Below are positions 1-9,238 of a DNA stretch of 64,000 bases, in pieces; positions within the stretch are counted from its first letter, which is position 1, and every line of letters starts with the position of its first letter. The position numbers and the translations under genes are program-made. A model generated the notes under the pieces. The model did no database searches, was not told where the DNA came from, and was given only the letters and a program-made list of their open reading frames with translations. Source of the stretch: Clostridium novyi NT (GTDB lineage Bacteria; Bacillota; Clostridia; Clostridiales; Clostridiaceae); contig NC_008593.1 of assembly GCF_000014125.1 (NCBI RefSeq), forward strand, positions 248,001-312,000, read 5' to 3'.

Positions 1-36
1 CTATCAAGAGGTAGAATAACTTGGAGAGCTAAATAG
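1..36 (+). CDS. infA: Translation initiation factor IF-1, C-terminal end
   Basis: Only the last eleven codons and the TAG stop are in the window. The peptide LSRGRITWRAK is the usual C-terminus of bacterial IF-1, the small OB-fold factor that binds the 30S A site during initiation. Its place 15 bases before rpmJ is the standard order in the Firmicute spc/alpha ribosomal cluster. The rest lies left of the window. Confidence 0.9.
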   Translation, partial: LSRGRITWRAK

Positions 37-165
<129 letters not shown>

Positions 166-320
166 TATATAAACGTAAAAAAGTTATTAAAAATAGTTGA
201 TAAATCAATTAAATTGCAATATCATGTATAAGTATGATATAAATTAAAACTTAAAAAAGTTTATATGCGGCTGCTAACATAAATTAGGATGAAAGTTGAA
301 AATTAGGAGGTGTAAAGTCA
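166..320 (+). other. Gap between rpmJ and rpsM with small hairpin
   Basis: This is a 155-base AT-rich gap inside a cluster whose other gaps are mostly 13 to 64 bases. It holds a 7-bp inverted repeat (ATATCAT at 221-227 with ATGATAT at 235-241) and a good AGGAGG site before rpsM. It could hold an internal promoter or a leader for the downstream genes, but no consensus -35/-10 pair is convincing. Confidence 0.35.
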
Positions 321-692
321 ATGGCTAGAATAGCTGGTATTGACCTACCAAAGGAAAAAAGAGTTGAAGTGGGTCTAACTTACATCTACGGGATTGGAAT
401 AAACAGATCTCGTGAGATTCTTAAAGAAACAGGAGTTAATCCAGACACTAGAGTTAAGGATTTAAGTGAAGAAGAAGTAAACACAATAAGAGATTATATC
501 GGTAAAAACTTCGTTATCGAAGGAGATTTAAGAAGAACTATAGCTCTTGATATAAAGAGATTAGTTGAAATTGGATGTTACAGAGGAATCAGACATAGAA
601 GAGGTCTTCCTGTAAGAGGTCAAAAAACTAAGACAAATGCTAGAACTAGAAAAGGCCCAAAAAGAGCTATTAGTGGTAAGAAAAACAAATAG
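321..692 (+). CDS. rpsM: 30S ribosomal protein S13
   Basis: The protein has 123 residues, normal for S13. It starts [26 protein letters not shown] and has the helix-two-turn-helix region, then the basic tail with [16 protein letters not shown] that contacts tRNA and rRNA in the 30S head. The ribosome binding site AGGAGG lies at 305-310. It is followed 16 bases later by rpsK, so the two are co-transcribed. S13 bridges the 30S head to the 50S subunit. Confidence 0.98.
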   Translation: MARIAGIDLPKEKRVEVGLTYIYGIGINRSREILKETGVNPDTRVKDLSEEEVNTIRDYIGKNFVIEGDLRRTIALDIKRLVEIGCYRGIRHRRGLPVRGQKTKTNARTRKGPKRAISGKKNK

Positions 693-708
693 TAAGGAGG
701 GATGACAA

Positions 709-1104
709 GTGGCAAAAGCTAATACTAGAAAAACTAGAAGAAAAAAGGAAAGAAAGAATATAGAGCACGGTTGTGCACATATAAAATCAACCTTTAACAA
801 CTCAATAGTTACAATAACTGATGCAGTTGGTAATGCTTTATCTTGGTCAAGTGCGGGAGCTTTAGGCTTTAAAGGATCAAGAAAAAGTACTCCATTCGCA
901 GCTCAAATGGCAGCTGAAACAGCAGCTACAGCGGCAATGGAACACGGTTTAAAGAGCATCGAAGTATATGTAAAAGGACCAGGAGCTGGTAGAGAAGCTG
1001 CTATAAGATCACTACAAGCTGCAGGACTTGAAATTACTTTAATAAAGGATGTTACTCCAATACCACACAATGGTTGTAGACCACCAAAGAGAAGAAGAGT
1101 TTAG
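709..1104 (+). CDS. rpsK: 30S ribosomal protein S11
   Basis: This 131-residue protein is typical of S11. It shows the conserved core [15 protein letters not shown] and the C-terminal [13 protein letters not shown]. It forms the 30S platform near the E site. Translation starts at a GTG (709) behind an AAGGAGGG ribosome binding site. It lies 27 bases before rpsD in the alpha-operon order rpsM-rpsK-rpsD-rpoA-rplQ. Confidence 0.98.
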   Translation: MAKANTRKTRRKKERKNIEHGCAHIKSTFNNSIVTITDAVGNALSWSSAGALGFKGSRKSTPFAAQMAAETAATAAMEHGLKSIEVYVKGPGAGREAAIRSLQAAGLEITLIKDVTPIPHNGCRPPKRRRV

Positions 1105-1131
1105 TATATAGAAACAGGAGGTGTTACTTGA

Positions 1132-1752
1132 ATGGCTAGATACATTGGAGCTACATGTAGATTATGTAGAAGAGAAGGTATGAAACTATTTCTAAAAGGA
1201 GATAGATGTTATACAGATAAATGTGCATTCGCTAGAAGAAGCTATGCACCAGGACAACACGGACAAGGTAGAAAGAAACTTTCTAACTATGGTGTTCAAT
1301 TAAGAGAAAAACAAAAAGCTAGAAGAATCTATGGAATTCTTGAAGCTCAATTCAGAAAATACTACGAAAAAGCTGAAACAATGAGAGGTATTACAGGTGA
1401 AAACTTATTAAAACTTCTTGAAATGAGATTAGATAACGTAGTATATAAATTAGGATTTGGAAGTTCTAGAGCAGAAGCTAGACAATTAGTTACACACGGA
1501 CATTTCTTAGTAAATGGTAAGAAAGTTGATATAATCTCTTACCAAGTAAGCGCTGGAGATGTAATATCTGTTCGTGAAAAAAGCAGAGGTACTGAGAAGT
1601 TTAAGACTTTTGCTGAAAATCCAAAGACATTACCAGCTTGGTTAGAAGGAAATATAGAAAACTTTGAAGGAAAAGTTATTGCTGAGCCAACTAGAGCTGA
1701 CATTGATGTTCCAGTAAACGAAACATTAATCGTTGAGTTATATAGTAAATAA
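1132..1752 (+). CDS. rpsD: 30S ribosomal protein S4
   Basis: The protein has 206 residues, normal for S4, a primary 16S rRNA binder. The N-terminus keeps zinc-ligand cysteines (CRLC at 9-12, then Cys26 and Cys31), so this is the zinc-containing C+ form. The S4 RNA-binding domain spans about 95-160 and includes [20 protein letters not shown]. In related bacteria S4 represses its own operon by binding mRNA. No such structure could be verified here. It is 64 bases upstream of rpoA. Confidence 0.98.
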   Translation: MARYIGATCRLCRREGMKLFLKGDRCYTDKCAFARRSYAPGQHGQGRKKLSNYGVQLREKQKARRIYGILEAQFRKYYEKAETMRGITGENLLKLLEMRLDNVVYKLGFGSSRAEARQLVTHGHFLVNGKKVDIISYQVSAGDVISVREKSRGTEKFKTFAENPKTLPAWLEGNIENFEGKVIAEPTRADIDVPVNETLIVELYSK

Positions 1753-1816
1753 GATTGGTAATTAGATTGGAATCAGTTGCCCTCAGTATGGTATAATTCA
1801 TTGAAGGAGGGTTCGT

Positions 1817-2764
1817 ATGTTAGAAATAGAAAAACCCAAAATAGAATGTGTTGAAGCATCGGAAGACGGTACTTATGGTAAGTTTGTTATAGAACCTTTA
1901 GAAAGAGGATATGGAATAACTTTAGGTAACTCACTTAGAAGAATTTTATTATCATCTTTACCTGGAGGAGCTGCAAATTCTATCAAAATAGATGGCGTTC
2001 TTCATGAATTTTCAACTGTAACAGGAGTTAAAGAAGACGTTACTGAACTAATCCTTAACATTAAAGGATTAGCGCTAAAAATGAATGGCGAAGGACCTAG
2101 CACTATATACATAGATGCACAAGGACCTGGAGAAGTAACTGCTGCTGATATTATTTCTGATGGTAATGTAGAAATAATGAATAAAGATATGCATATAGCT
2201 ACATTAGATGATGACGGAAAACTTTACATGGAGATTAATGTAGATAATGGAAGAGGATACGTTACTCAAAATAAAAATAAGAAGGAAGATTTACCAATAG
2301 GTACTATACCTGTTGACTCAATTTATACACCAGTAAAGAGAGTTAACTTCACAGTAGAAAATACTAGAGTTGGTCAAATCACTGATTATGATAAGTTAAG
2401 TATAGAAGTTTGGACTAATGGAACTATACAACCAGAAGAAGCTATAAGTCTTTCAGCGAAAATTCTTATAGAGCATTTTAAGTTATTCATGACTCTTACA
2501 GACCATGCTGACAACGTAGAAATAATGGTAGAAAAAGAAGAAGATAAGAAAGAAAAAGTTCTTGAAATGACTATAGAAGAGTTAGACTTATCAGTAAGAA
2601 GTTATAACTGCTTAAAGAGAGCAGGTATAAACACTGTACAAGAGCTAACTGAAAGAACTATAGATGATATGATGAAGGTTAGAAATTTAGGTAAAAAATC
2701 CCTTGAAGAAGTACAAGAAAAACTTGCTGCTTTAGGATTAGGCTTAAAGAAATCCGATGAGTAA
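1817..2764 (+). CDS. rpoA: DNA-directed RNA polymerase subunit alpha
   Basis: The protein has 315 residues, the usual length. The N-terminal assembly domain (about 1-230) has the dimerisation stretch [19 protein letters not shown]. An acidic linker around 235-250 leads to the C-terminal domain (about 250-310), which has the helix-hairpin-helix [15 protein letters not shown] that touches UP elements and activators. It starts at ATG 1817 behind AAGGAGG. It is followed after 13 bases by rplQ. Confidence 0.98.
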   Translation: MLEIEKPKIECVEASEDGTYGKFVIEPLERGYGITLGNSLRRILLSSLPGGAANSIKIDGVLHEFSTVTGVKEDVTELILNIKGLALKMNGEGPSTIYIDAQGPGEVTAADIISDGNVEIMNKDMHIATLDDDGKLYMEINVDNGRGYVTQNKNKKEDLPIGTIPVDSIYTPVKRVNFTVENTRVGQITDYDKLSIEVWTNGTIQPEEAISLSAKILIEHFKLFMTLTDHADNVEIMVEKEEDKKEKVLEMTIEELDLSVRSYNCLKRAGINTVQELTERTIDDMMKVRNLGKKSLEEVQEKLAALGLGLKKSDE

Positions 2765-2777
2765 AGGAGGATGAAAC

Positions 2778-3119
2778 ATGGCACAACAACGTAAGTTGGG
2801 ACTTCCAACTGATCATAGAAGAGCTATGCTAAGAAATTTAGTAACTAGTTTCTTAAAAAATGGTAAAGTAGAAACTACTATAACTAGAGCAAAAGAAGCT
2901 AGAAACATGGCTGAAAAAATGATTACTCTTGCAAAAAGAGGGGATCTTCACGCTAGAAGACAAGTGTTAGCATATGTAACTGAAAAGGAAGTAGTTGATC
3001 ATTTATTTGCAGAAATCGCTCCAAAGTATGCAGATAGAAATGGTGGATATACAAGAATGTACAAAATGGGACCAAGAAGAGGCGACGGAGCAGAAGTAGT
3101 TATACTTGAGTTAGTATAA
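2778..3119 (+). CDS. rplQ: 50S ribosomal protein L17
   Basis: The protein has 113 residues, the normal bacterial short form. It begins [21 protein letters not shown] and ends in the conserved [19 protein letters not shown]17 lies near the polypeptide exit tunnel on the 50S subunit. It is the last gene of the ribosomal run and is followed at once by a hairpin terminator, then the ECF transporter genes. Confidence 0.98.
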   Translation: MAQQRKLGLPTDHRRAMLRNLVTSFLKNGKVETTITRAKEARNMAEKMITLAKRGDLHARRQVLAYVTEKEVVDHLFAEIAPKYADRNGGYTRMYKMGPRRGDGAEVVILELV

Positions 3120-3125
3120 TGCTGT

Positions 3126-3162
3126 AAAAGGGGATTAAGGCATATGGCTTAGTCCCCGTTTT
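3126..3162 (+). terminator. Intrinsic terminator after rplQ
   Basis: GGGGATTAAG (3130-3139) pairs with CTTAGTCCCC (3148-3157) with one G-U pair. It is flanked by AAAA and GTTTTA. It probably ends or attenuates the ribosomal transcript before ecfA1, which starts 42 bases on. Confidence 0.8.
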
Positions 3163-3203
3163 ACTATATCCTTTAATAAGTTTAAAAGGAGCATCTATCT
3201 CTT

Positions 3204-4046
3204 ATGAATGAAAACATGATTGAATGTAAAAACGTTGTATATAAATATGAAAAAGCTGAAGAAGAATCTAAAGTTGCCGTTGACAACGTTAACCTTGATA
3301 TAAAAAAAGGTGAATTTTTAGTTGTATTAGGGCACAATGGATCAGGAAAATCAACTTTATCAAAACACATGAATGCACTTTTGCTTCCAAGTGAGGGAAC
3401 AGTATACGTATCGGGAATGGATACTAAAGATGAAAGCAACATATGGAAAATAAGAAATAACGCAGGAATGGTATTTCAAAATCCAGATAATCAACTTGTA
3501 GCTACTATTGTAGAAGAAGATGTTGCTTTTGGACCAGAGAACTTAGGAATAGCACCAGATGAAATAAGAAGTAGAGTTGATGAAGCCTTAAAAAGAGTAA
3601 ATATGTATGAATATAGAAGATATGCACCACACTTATTATCAGGTGGACAAAAGCAAAGAATTGCTATAGCTGGAATATTGGCAATGAGACCAGAATGTAT
3701 TATTTTTGATGAACCTACAGCTATGCTAGACCCTTCAGGAAGAAAGGAAGTTGTTAATACTATAAAAGAACTTAATGAACGTTATGGTATTACAATTATA
3801 CTTATAACACATTACATGGAGGAAGCTGTAGAAGCTGATAGAATAGTGGTTATGGATAAAGGTAAAATTGTAATGGAGGGAACTCCAAGAGAAATTTTTA
3901 GTAATGTTCCGCTAATGAAAAACATAGGGCTTGATGTTCCACAGATGACAGAACTTGCATATGAACTCCAAAATAGTGGAGTAAATATAGCTTCAGATAT
4001 ATTAACTATAGATGAGATGGTGAATGCATTATGTCAATTGAAATAA
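3204..4046 (+). CDS. ecfA1: Energy-coupling factor transporter ATPase EcfA1
   Basis: This 280-residue ABC ATPase has Walker [10 protein letters not shown] (about 47-55), signature LSGGQKQR and Walker [12 protein letters not shown], followed by the switch His in LITHY. It is one of two nucleotide-binding subunits of the shared ECF module that energises uptake of vitamins and metals by separate S components. It overlaps ecfA2 by 16 bases, so translation is coupled. No S-component gene is in the window, as expected for a group II module encoded beside ribosomal genes. Confidence 0.95.
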
Positions 4047-4897
4047 AAAATTTAACACATATATATATGCCAGGATCACCATTTGAGAGAAAAGCTCTAG
4101 ATAATGTAAATATATCAATTGAAGATGGTGAATTTGTTGCACTTATAGGACATACGGGTTCAGGAAAGTCTACATTAATTCAACATATAAATGGATTATT
4201 AAAAGCATCTAGTGGCAATATCATTATAGATGGTGTGGATATAACATCTGAAAAGGTTAAATTAAGTGAAATAAGAAAAAAAGTAGGACTTGTATTTCAA
4301 TATCCAGAATATCAACTGTTTGAAGAAACTATTGAAAAGGATATTGCGTTTGGTCCGAAAAACTTAGGATTAAATGATGAACAAGTGTCCAAAAGAGTAA
4401 AAAAAGCTATGAACATAGTTGGACTAGACTATGATGTATACAAAGATAAGTCGCCATTTGATTTAAGTGGTGGACAAAAAAGAAGAGTTGCAATAGCTGG
4501 GGTTGTAGCAATGGAACCAAAAGTATTAATATTAGATGAACCAGCTGCGGGATTAGATCCTAAAGGTAGAGAAGATATTTTAGAAAAAGTAAAACAACTT
4601 AAAGAAGAATACAATATGACAATAATATTGGTATCACATAGTATGGAAGACGTAGCTAAAATAGCAGAAAGAGTTTTAGTTATGGATAAAGGAAGATGCA
4701 TATTAGATGGTACTATAAAAGAAGTGTTCAATGAAGTAGATATATTAGAAAGTGTCGGACTTGCAGTTCCACAAGTGACTTATCTAGTAAGAGCATTAAA
4801 AAGTAAAGAATTTAATATACCTGAAGATATATTTACTATAGAGGAAGCTAAAAATGAAATTTTAAAACTAATAAGAGGAGCTAATAAACATGATTAA
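4031..4897 (+). CDS. ecfA2: Energy-coupling factor transporter ATPase EcfA2
   Basis: The protein has 288 residues, with Walker [10 protein letters not shown], a Q-loop within [10 protein letters not shown], signature LSGGQKRR, Walker [12 protein letters not shown] and switch HSM. It pairs with EcfA1 to form the ATPase heterodimer under EcfT. Its start lies inside the end of ecfA1 and its end overlaps ecfT by 8 bases, giving a tight three-gene unit. The EPAAGLD variant of EPTAGLD is normal for EcfA2. Confidence 0.95.
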
Positions 4898-5702
4898 AGA
4901 TATTACTATAGGGCAATATGTTCCCGGAGAATCTTTCATTCATAAATTGGATCCTAGAGTTAAGATATTATTGTCAATAATATATATAATAAACCTATTT
5001 TTAATAAATAATTTTAAAGGGTATATTTTTGTTGTAGCGTTTACAGTTGCAATAATTATTATTTCAAAAGTTCCCTTTAAATATATATATAAAGGTTTAA
5101 AACCTGTATTCATATTACTGATTATAACGGCTTTGTTGAATATATTTATGACTGGTGGTAATTCTGGAGAAGCACCACTTTGGCAGTGGAAATTTTTAAA
5201 GATATATAAAGCAGGTTTATTATTGGCTGGGTTTATGATAGTAAGATTAGTATTTTTAATTATAGGAACATCGTTACTTACATTAACAACATCGCCTATA
5301 GAACTTACTGATGGATTAGAGAAATTATTAAATCCATTTAAAAAGATAGGATTACCAGCTCATGAATTAGCTATGATGATGACTATAGCTCTTAGATTCA
5401 TTCCAACTCTTATGGATGAAACCGATAAGATAATGAAGGCTCAAATGGCAAGAGGAGCTGATTTTGAATCAGGAAACTTGGTTAGTAGAGCTAAAAACTT
5501 AGTACCACTATTAGTGCCGCTATTTATAAGTTCATTTAGACGTGCTGATGAACTTGCGATGGCTATGGAAGCAAGGTGTTATAAAGGTGGAGAAGGAAGA
5601 ACTAGAATGAAAATATTAAAGTTACATAATAGAGATTTTGTTGCTACATTTATAACTATTTTATTAGTTATAGTATCTATTTGGAGCAGAAGTTTTTCCT
5701 AG
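4890..5702 (+). CDS. ecfT: Energy-coupling factor transmembrane protein EcfT
   Basis: This 270-residue integral membrane protein has hydrophobic segments around 27-65, 70-90, 105-130 and 245-265. It holds the two cytoplasmic coupling helices with Ala-Arg-Gly type motifs, ARGADFESG and [13 protein letters not shown], that bind EcfA1 and EcfA2. It joins the ATPases to interchangeable substrate-binding S components. It overlaps ecfA2 and is followed by truA, the order common in clostridia and bacilli. Confidence 0.95.
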
Positions 5703-5736
5703 ACATCAAATATAAAATTTTGCCGGAGTGTTTATA

Positions 5737-6477
5737 ATGAAAAAAAATATAAAACTTGTTATAGAGTATGATGGAAGTAATTATTCTGGATGGCAAAAAC
5801 AAAAACATTCAATGACGATTCAACAGAGGATAGAAGAAGCTATTTTTGATATTACAAAGCAAAAGATAGAAGTTAATGGTTGCAGTAGAACAGATGCTGG
5901 AGTACATGCTAGAAATTTTGTAGCTAATTTTATTATTGATAGCAGTATACCGCCAGAAAAATTTAAATATGCTATGAATAGTAAATTACCTAAAGATATT
6001 GTAATAAAAAATTCATGTGAAGTTCCAATGGATTTTCATGCAAGATTTCAAAGTAAGGGAAAAAAGTACGTTTATACTATATTGAACAGAGAAGAACCCC
6101 CTACAATAGATAGAGGGGTTGTATATCATTTTAATAAAAAGTTAGATGTTGACCTTATGAGAAGTGCAAGTAAATATTTTATAGGTTCTCACGAATTTGA
6201 TTCTTTTTATAAAAAGGCTGGAAGTTCAGTTAAGTCTACATTAAGAACCATATATTATTGTGATGTTACTAAAGTTGATGATATTATTAAAATCATAGTT
6301 ATAGGAGAGGGTTTTCTTTATAATATGGTTAGAATAATTGCAGGAACTCTAGTTGAAGTTGGGATAGCCAGAATAAAGCCAGAGGATATTAAAAATATAA
6401 TTCTGGCTAAAGATAGAGAAAAGGCTGGCAGGTCTTTACCGCCTCAAGGACTATGTTTAGAAGAGGTTTTATACTAA
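5737..6477 (+). CDS. truA: tRNA pseudouridine(38-40) synthase TruA
   Basis: The protein has 246 residues from ATG 5737. An in-frame GTG at 5728 is rejected because the GGAG site (5724-5727) abuts it, while its spacing to the ATG is good. Catalytic Asp53 lies in CSRTDAGVHA. The second half has GEGFLYNMVRIIAGTLVEVG, typical of TruA. The enzyme isomerises uridines 38-40 in the anticodon arm. It is last in the ecf transcript and is followed by a new promoter for rplM. Confidence 0.96.
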   Translation: MKKNIKLVIEYDGSNYSGWQKQKHSMTIQQRIEEAIFDITKQKIEVNGCSRTDAGVHARNFVANFIIDSSIPPEKFKYAMNSKLPKDIVIKNSCEVPMDFHARFQSKGKKYVYTILNREEPPTIDRGVVYHFNKKLDVDLMRSASKYFIGSHEFDSFYKKAGSSVKSTLRTIYYCDVTKVDDIIKIIVIGEGFLYNMVRIIAGTLVEVGIARIKPEDIKNIILAKDREKAGRSLPPQGLCLEEVLY

Positions 6478-6512
6478 AAACTTAAATATTTTTATGTTTT
6501 AGGTAAAGTGTG

Positions 6513-6541
6513 TTGACACGCCAGGCTGATTGTATTATAAT
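6513..6541 (+). promoter_or_regulatory. Consensus sigma-A promoter for rplM-rpsI
   Basis: There is a perfect TTGACA (6513-6518), a 17-base spacer and a perfect TATAAT (6536-6541), predicting a start near 6548, about 100 bases before rplM. Confidence 0.9.
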
Positions 6542-6548
6542 ATGTATT

Positions 6549-6649
6549 GTTGTAAATTTCAGTATATAAGACCACAGCCCCGGTCTTGATATAGAAGAAA
6601 GAAAACAAGATCAGTTACTCAATAGGAAAAAGTTCAAGGAGGGAAAACG
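6549..6649 (+). promoter_or_regulatory. Candidate L13 (rplM) leader RNA
   Basis: This is the 5' untranslated region of rplM. It contains AAGACC (6569-6574) pairing with GGTCTT (6581-6586) and later purine-rich single-stranded sequence with an AAGGAGGG site before ATG 6650. Firmicutes carry a known autoregulatory L13 leader at this exact position. I call it by position and the hairpin; the full consensus was not checked. Confidence 0.5.
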
Positions 6650-7084
6650 ATGAAATCATATCTTGCAAAAGAAAATGAAGTTCAAAGAAAATGGTATGTT
6701 ATCGACGTTGAAGGAAAACCGCTAGGAAGAGCTGCTAGCCAAGTTGCAACAATCTTAAGAGGAAAAAATAAGCCAACTTATACACCAAACGTTGATACTG
6801 GAGATTATGTTATCATATTAAATGCTGAAAAAGTAGCATTAACAGGTAAAAAATTAGATCAAAAGATGTTAAGACATCACTCACTATATCCAGGTGGATT
6901 AAAAGAAATATCTTACAAGAAAGCATTAGAAAGCAAACCAGAATTTGTTTTCCAAGAAGCTGTAAGAAGAATGCTTCCACAAGGACCTTTAGGAAGAAAG
7001 ATGCTTAAAAAATTAAAAGTATACAGAGGTTCAGAACACAATCAAGAAGCTCAAAAACCAGAAGTTTTAGAGTTAAGATACTAG
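6650..7084 (+). CDS. rplM: 50S ribosomal protein L13
   Basis: The protein has 144 residues, normal length. It includes [26 protein letters not shown] at the N-terminus and the conserved [11 protein letters not shown] and [18 protein letters not shown] segments. L13 binds 23S rRNA early in 50S assembly. It is co-transcribed with rpsI, 30 bases downstream, from the consensus promoter at 6513. The ribosome binding site is AAGGAGGG. Confidence 0.98.
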   Translation: MKSYLAKENEVQRKWYVIDVEGKPLGRAASQVATILRGKNKPTYTPNVDTGDYVIILNAEKVALTGKKLDQKMLRHHSLYPGGLKEISYKKALESKPEFVFQEAVRRMLPQGPLGRKMLKKLKVYRGSEHNQEAQKPEVLELRY

Positions 7085-7114
7085 TATTTGGAGCTGAAGG
7101 GAGGATACATATAG

Positions 7115-7507
7115 ATGGCTAAAGTTCAATATTTTGGAACAGGAAGAAGAAAGAAATCAGTAGCAAGAGTAATACTTGTACCAGGAGACGGTAAAGTTAC
7201 AATAAACAAAAGAGACATAGAAGTTTATTTTGGATTAGAAACATTAAGATACATTGTAAATCAACCTTTAGTTTTAACTGGAACTAAAGACAAATTTGAT
7301 GTAATTGTTAATGTTAATGGTGGTGGATTCACAGGTCAAGCTGGTGCTATAAGACACGGTATCACAAGAGCATTAGTTAAAGCTGATGAAACTTTAAAAC
7401 CAGAACTTAAGAAAGCTGGATTCTTAACAAGAGATCCAAGAATGAAAGAAAGAAAGAAATACGGTCTTAAAAAAGCAAGAAGAGCACCACAATTCTCAAA
7501 GAGATAG
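7115..7507 (+). CDS. rpsI: 30S ribosomal protein S9
   Basis: This 130-residue protein begins [19 protein letters not shown] and ends in the invariant RAPQFSKR tail, whose terminal Arg reaches the P-site tRNA anticodon. The [15 protein letters not shown] motif is typical. It is second in the rplM-rpsI operon and is followed by a strong terminator, so this transcript probably ends here. Confidence 0.98.
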   Translation: MAKVQYFGTGRRKKSVARVILVPGDGKVTINKRDIEVYFGLETLRYIVNQPLVLTGTKDKFDVIVNVNGGGFTGQAGAIRHGITRALVKADETLKPELKKAGFLTRDPRMKERKKYGLKKARRAPQFSKR

Positions 7508-7520
7508 TATTATTTTCTTT

Positions 7521-7557
7521 AAAGAACAAGAAGGAATTAACCTTTTTGTTCTTTTTT
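7521..7557 (+). terminator. Intrinsic terminator after rpsI
   Basis: AAAGAACAAGAAGG (7521-7534) pairs with CCTTTTTGTTCTTT (7541-7554) with one G-U pair, followed by a T run. Confidence 0.88.
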
Positions 7558-7806
7558 TATGCGCAGATGCAGATTTGCAAATATTAATAATATTATATTA
7601 ATGTACTAATGTAATTAAATAGTTGGTATACAATAATATTAACAATATTATACAAATATTTAAGTTAAATCATACATTTAGCTAATTAAAATTCATATAT
7701 TGCTTTTTAAAGTATGAGATTCATAAATTTTTCTCCTGATAAACAAATTAAAAATCTTTATTATAGGGCAAAATAAATTATAAAAGCCAAAACAGGAGGA
7801 ATGAAA

Positions 7807-8517
7807 ATGACAAATAACAAATGGATAAAACAAATTACTTTAGTATCAATTTTTTTAATATGTATATTTAGTTTACAAAGTATTAAATGTAGTGCATATA
7901 CTATTAATGAAAGCAAAGAGGAAAATAAGAAGATAATTTTAATTGATCCTGGTCATGGAGGAATGGATGGAGGTGCTGTTTCTAAGAATGGTACATCAGA
8001 AAAAGGGATTAATTTAGAGATATCCAAAAAGCTAAGAAAATGCTTAGAAGAAAAAGGCTATAAAGTAGAAATGACTAGAGAAGAAGATAAAGGATTATAT
8101 TCAAATAAAGGTAGCGTTAGGGATAAAAAGAATGAAGATTTAAGTAATAGATGTAAAATGAAAGTTAGCACAAATTGCGATTTGTTTATTAGTATACATC
8201 TAAATATGTTTACACAAAGTAAATATCATGGAGCACAAGTTTGGTATTCTAAAGAAGGAGAAAGTGCGGAATTTGCACATATTGTACAAAAAAACTTAAT
8301 TAAAGACTTAGATAAAAGTAATCATAGACAAGAGAAATGTGCAAAAGGGGCTTATAAAATTTTAAGATGTAATGACCATATTCCATCTATATTAGTTGAG
8401 TGTGGATTTTTATCTAATGCCGAAGAAGAGAAAAAATTAAAGGATAATGACTATCAGGAAAAAATAGCAAAATCTATAGCAAATTCTGTAGAAGAATTCT
8501 ATAAGGTAAAACATTAA
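7807..8517 (+). CDS. cwlD: N-acetylmuramoyl-L-alanine amidase CwlD
   Basis: This amidase_3 family protein has about 236 residues and an N-terminal hydrophobic export segment (about 8-28). Zinc and catalytic positions are visible: His in IDPGHGGMDGGA, Glu in SEKGINLEI, His in FISIHLN and Glu in LVECGFLSN. With a deacetylase, CwlD makes muramic delta-lactam in spore cortex, the mark needed for germination. I prefer ATG 7807 because the AGGAGG site (7794-7799) is too close to ATG 7801. Position after rpsI is conserved in clostridia, which supports CwlD over other amidases. Confidence 0.88.
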   Translation: MTNNKWIKQITLVSIFLICIFSLQSIKCSAYTINESKEENKKIILIDPGHGGMDGGAVSKNGTSEKGINLEISKKLRKCLEEKGYKVEMTREEDKGLYSNKGSVRDKKNEDLSNRCKMKVSTNCDLFISIHLNMFTQSKYHGAQVWYSKEGESAEFAHIVQKNLIKDLDKSNHRQEKCAKGAYKILRCNDHIPSILVECGFLSNAEEEKKLKDNDYQEKIAKSIANSVEEFYKVKH

Positions 8518-8664
8518 TATATTGTTGTATATATTTTTTTGTTGGTATATAATGTTTAAAGATGTATATTTTATTATATTATGAATATTTGGAAATAAAT
8601 ACAATTATCTTAATGGGTAATATATATAAATAAGGGGGAAACGGGAGTATATTTCCTGGAATCT

Positions 8665-9195
8665 ATGATGGGTAGATGCAATAGTCTTGCTGAAGATATA
8701 AAAGAACGTATTAATTTGCAAGATAAATTAATAAAAAAGTATAATATGCCTTTAGTATCAATAAGTTTTAATTGTTTAACTGAGCTTAAAATGAACAATA
8801 CGATTTTTGACATAGTACAAACAATAGAGGGAATAGTATCGGATATGTTTAGTCCATATATATATTTTATATTATCTAGGGAAACTTCTGAAGGATATAA
8901 TTCTATATTTATAATAAATAGGAATGCACTTGAAATAAAAAAAATAGCTTTGCAAATTGAAGAAAACCATTTATTGGGTAAATGTATTAATATTGATGTA
9001 TTTAATAAAGATACTAAAAAGATTAGTAGAATTGATATAGGAAAATTAAAAAGAAGATGTTATCTATGTAATGGTGATGCTGAGAAGTGTATAAAAAATA
9101 AGAAACACTCTCAAAAAGATATGGTGAAATATGCATATGATAAGTATAAACAATATGCATATGAATGTATGCGAAATAGAAATTTAATAAAATAA
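8665..9195 (+). CDS. CitX-like holo-ACP synthase, orphan
   Basis: This protein of about 176 residues ends in KRRCYLCNGDAEKCIKNKKHS and later ECMRNR. That pattern resembles CitX, the nucleotidyltransferase that loads the phosphoribosyl-dephospho-CoA prosthetic group onto citrate lyase acyl carrier protein (typical core RKCLLC followed by C-x-R-x-x-H). No citrate lyase genes (citC, D, E, F, G) are nearby. The start is uncertain: the GGGGG site at 8634-8638 is far from ATG 8665, and a non-ATG start slightly upstream is possible. A terminator follows directly. Confidence 0.6.
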   Translation: MMGRCNSLAEDIKERINLQDKLIKKYNMPLVSISFNCLTELKMNNTIFDIVQTIEGIVSDMFSPYIYFILSRETSEGYNSIFIINRNALEIKKIALQIEENHLLGKCINIDVFNKDTKKISRIDIGKLKRRCYLCNGDAEKCIKNKKHSQKDMVKYAYDKYKQYAYECMRNRNLIK

Positions 9196-9228
9196 AAAAG
9201 AAAGTGGTATTATGCCACTTTCTTTTTT
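9194..9228. terminator. Bidirectional terminator between convergent genes
   Basis: AAAAAAGAAAGTGG (9194-9207) pairs perfectly with CCACTTTCTTTTTT (9215-9228). The A and T runs on both sides serve the citX-like gene and the opposing phosphate symporter gene. Confidence 0.88.
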
Positions 9229-9238
9229 ATTTATGTTA

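Noticed and set aside
561..800. Open frame on the minus strand across rpsM and rpsK
   Set aside because: It lies over two certain ribosomal protein genes and is a shadow of their codon bias. The same holds for the other antisense frames over glmS, ppdK, rpoA, cadA and the rest.
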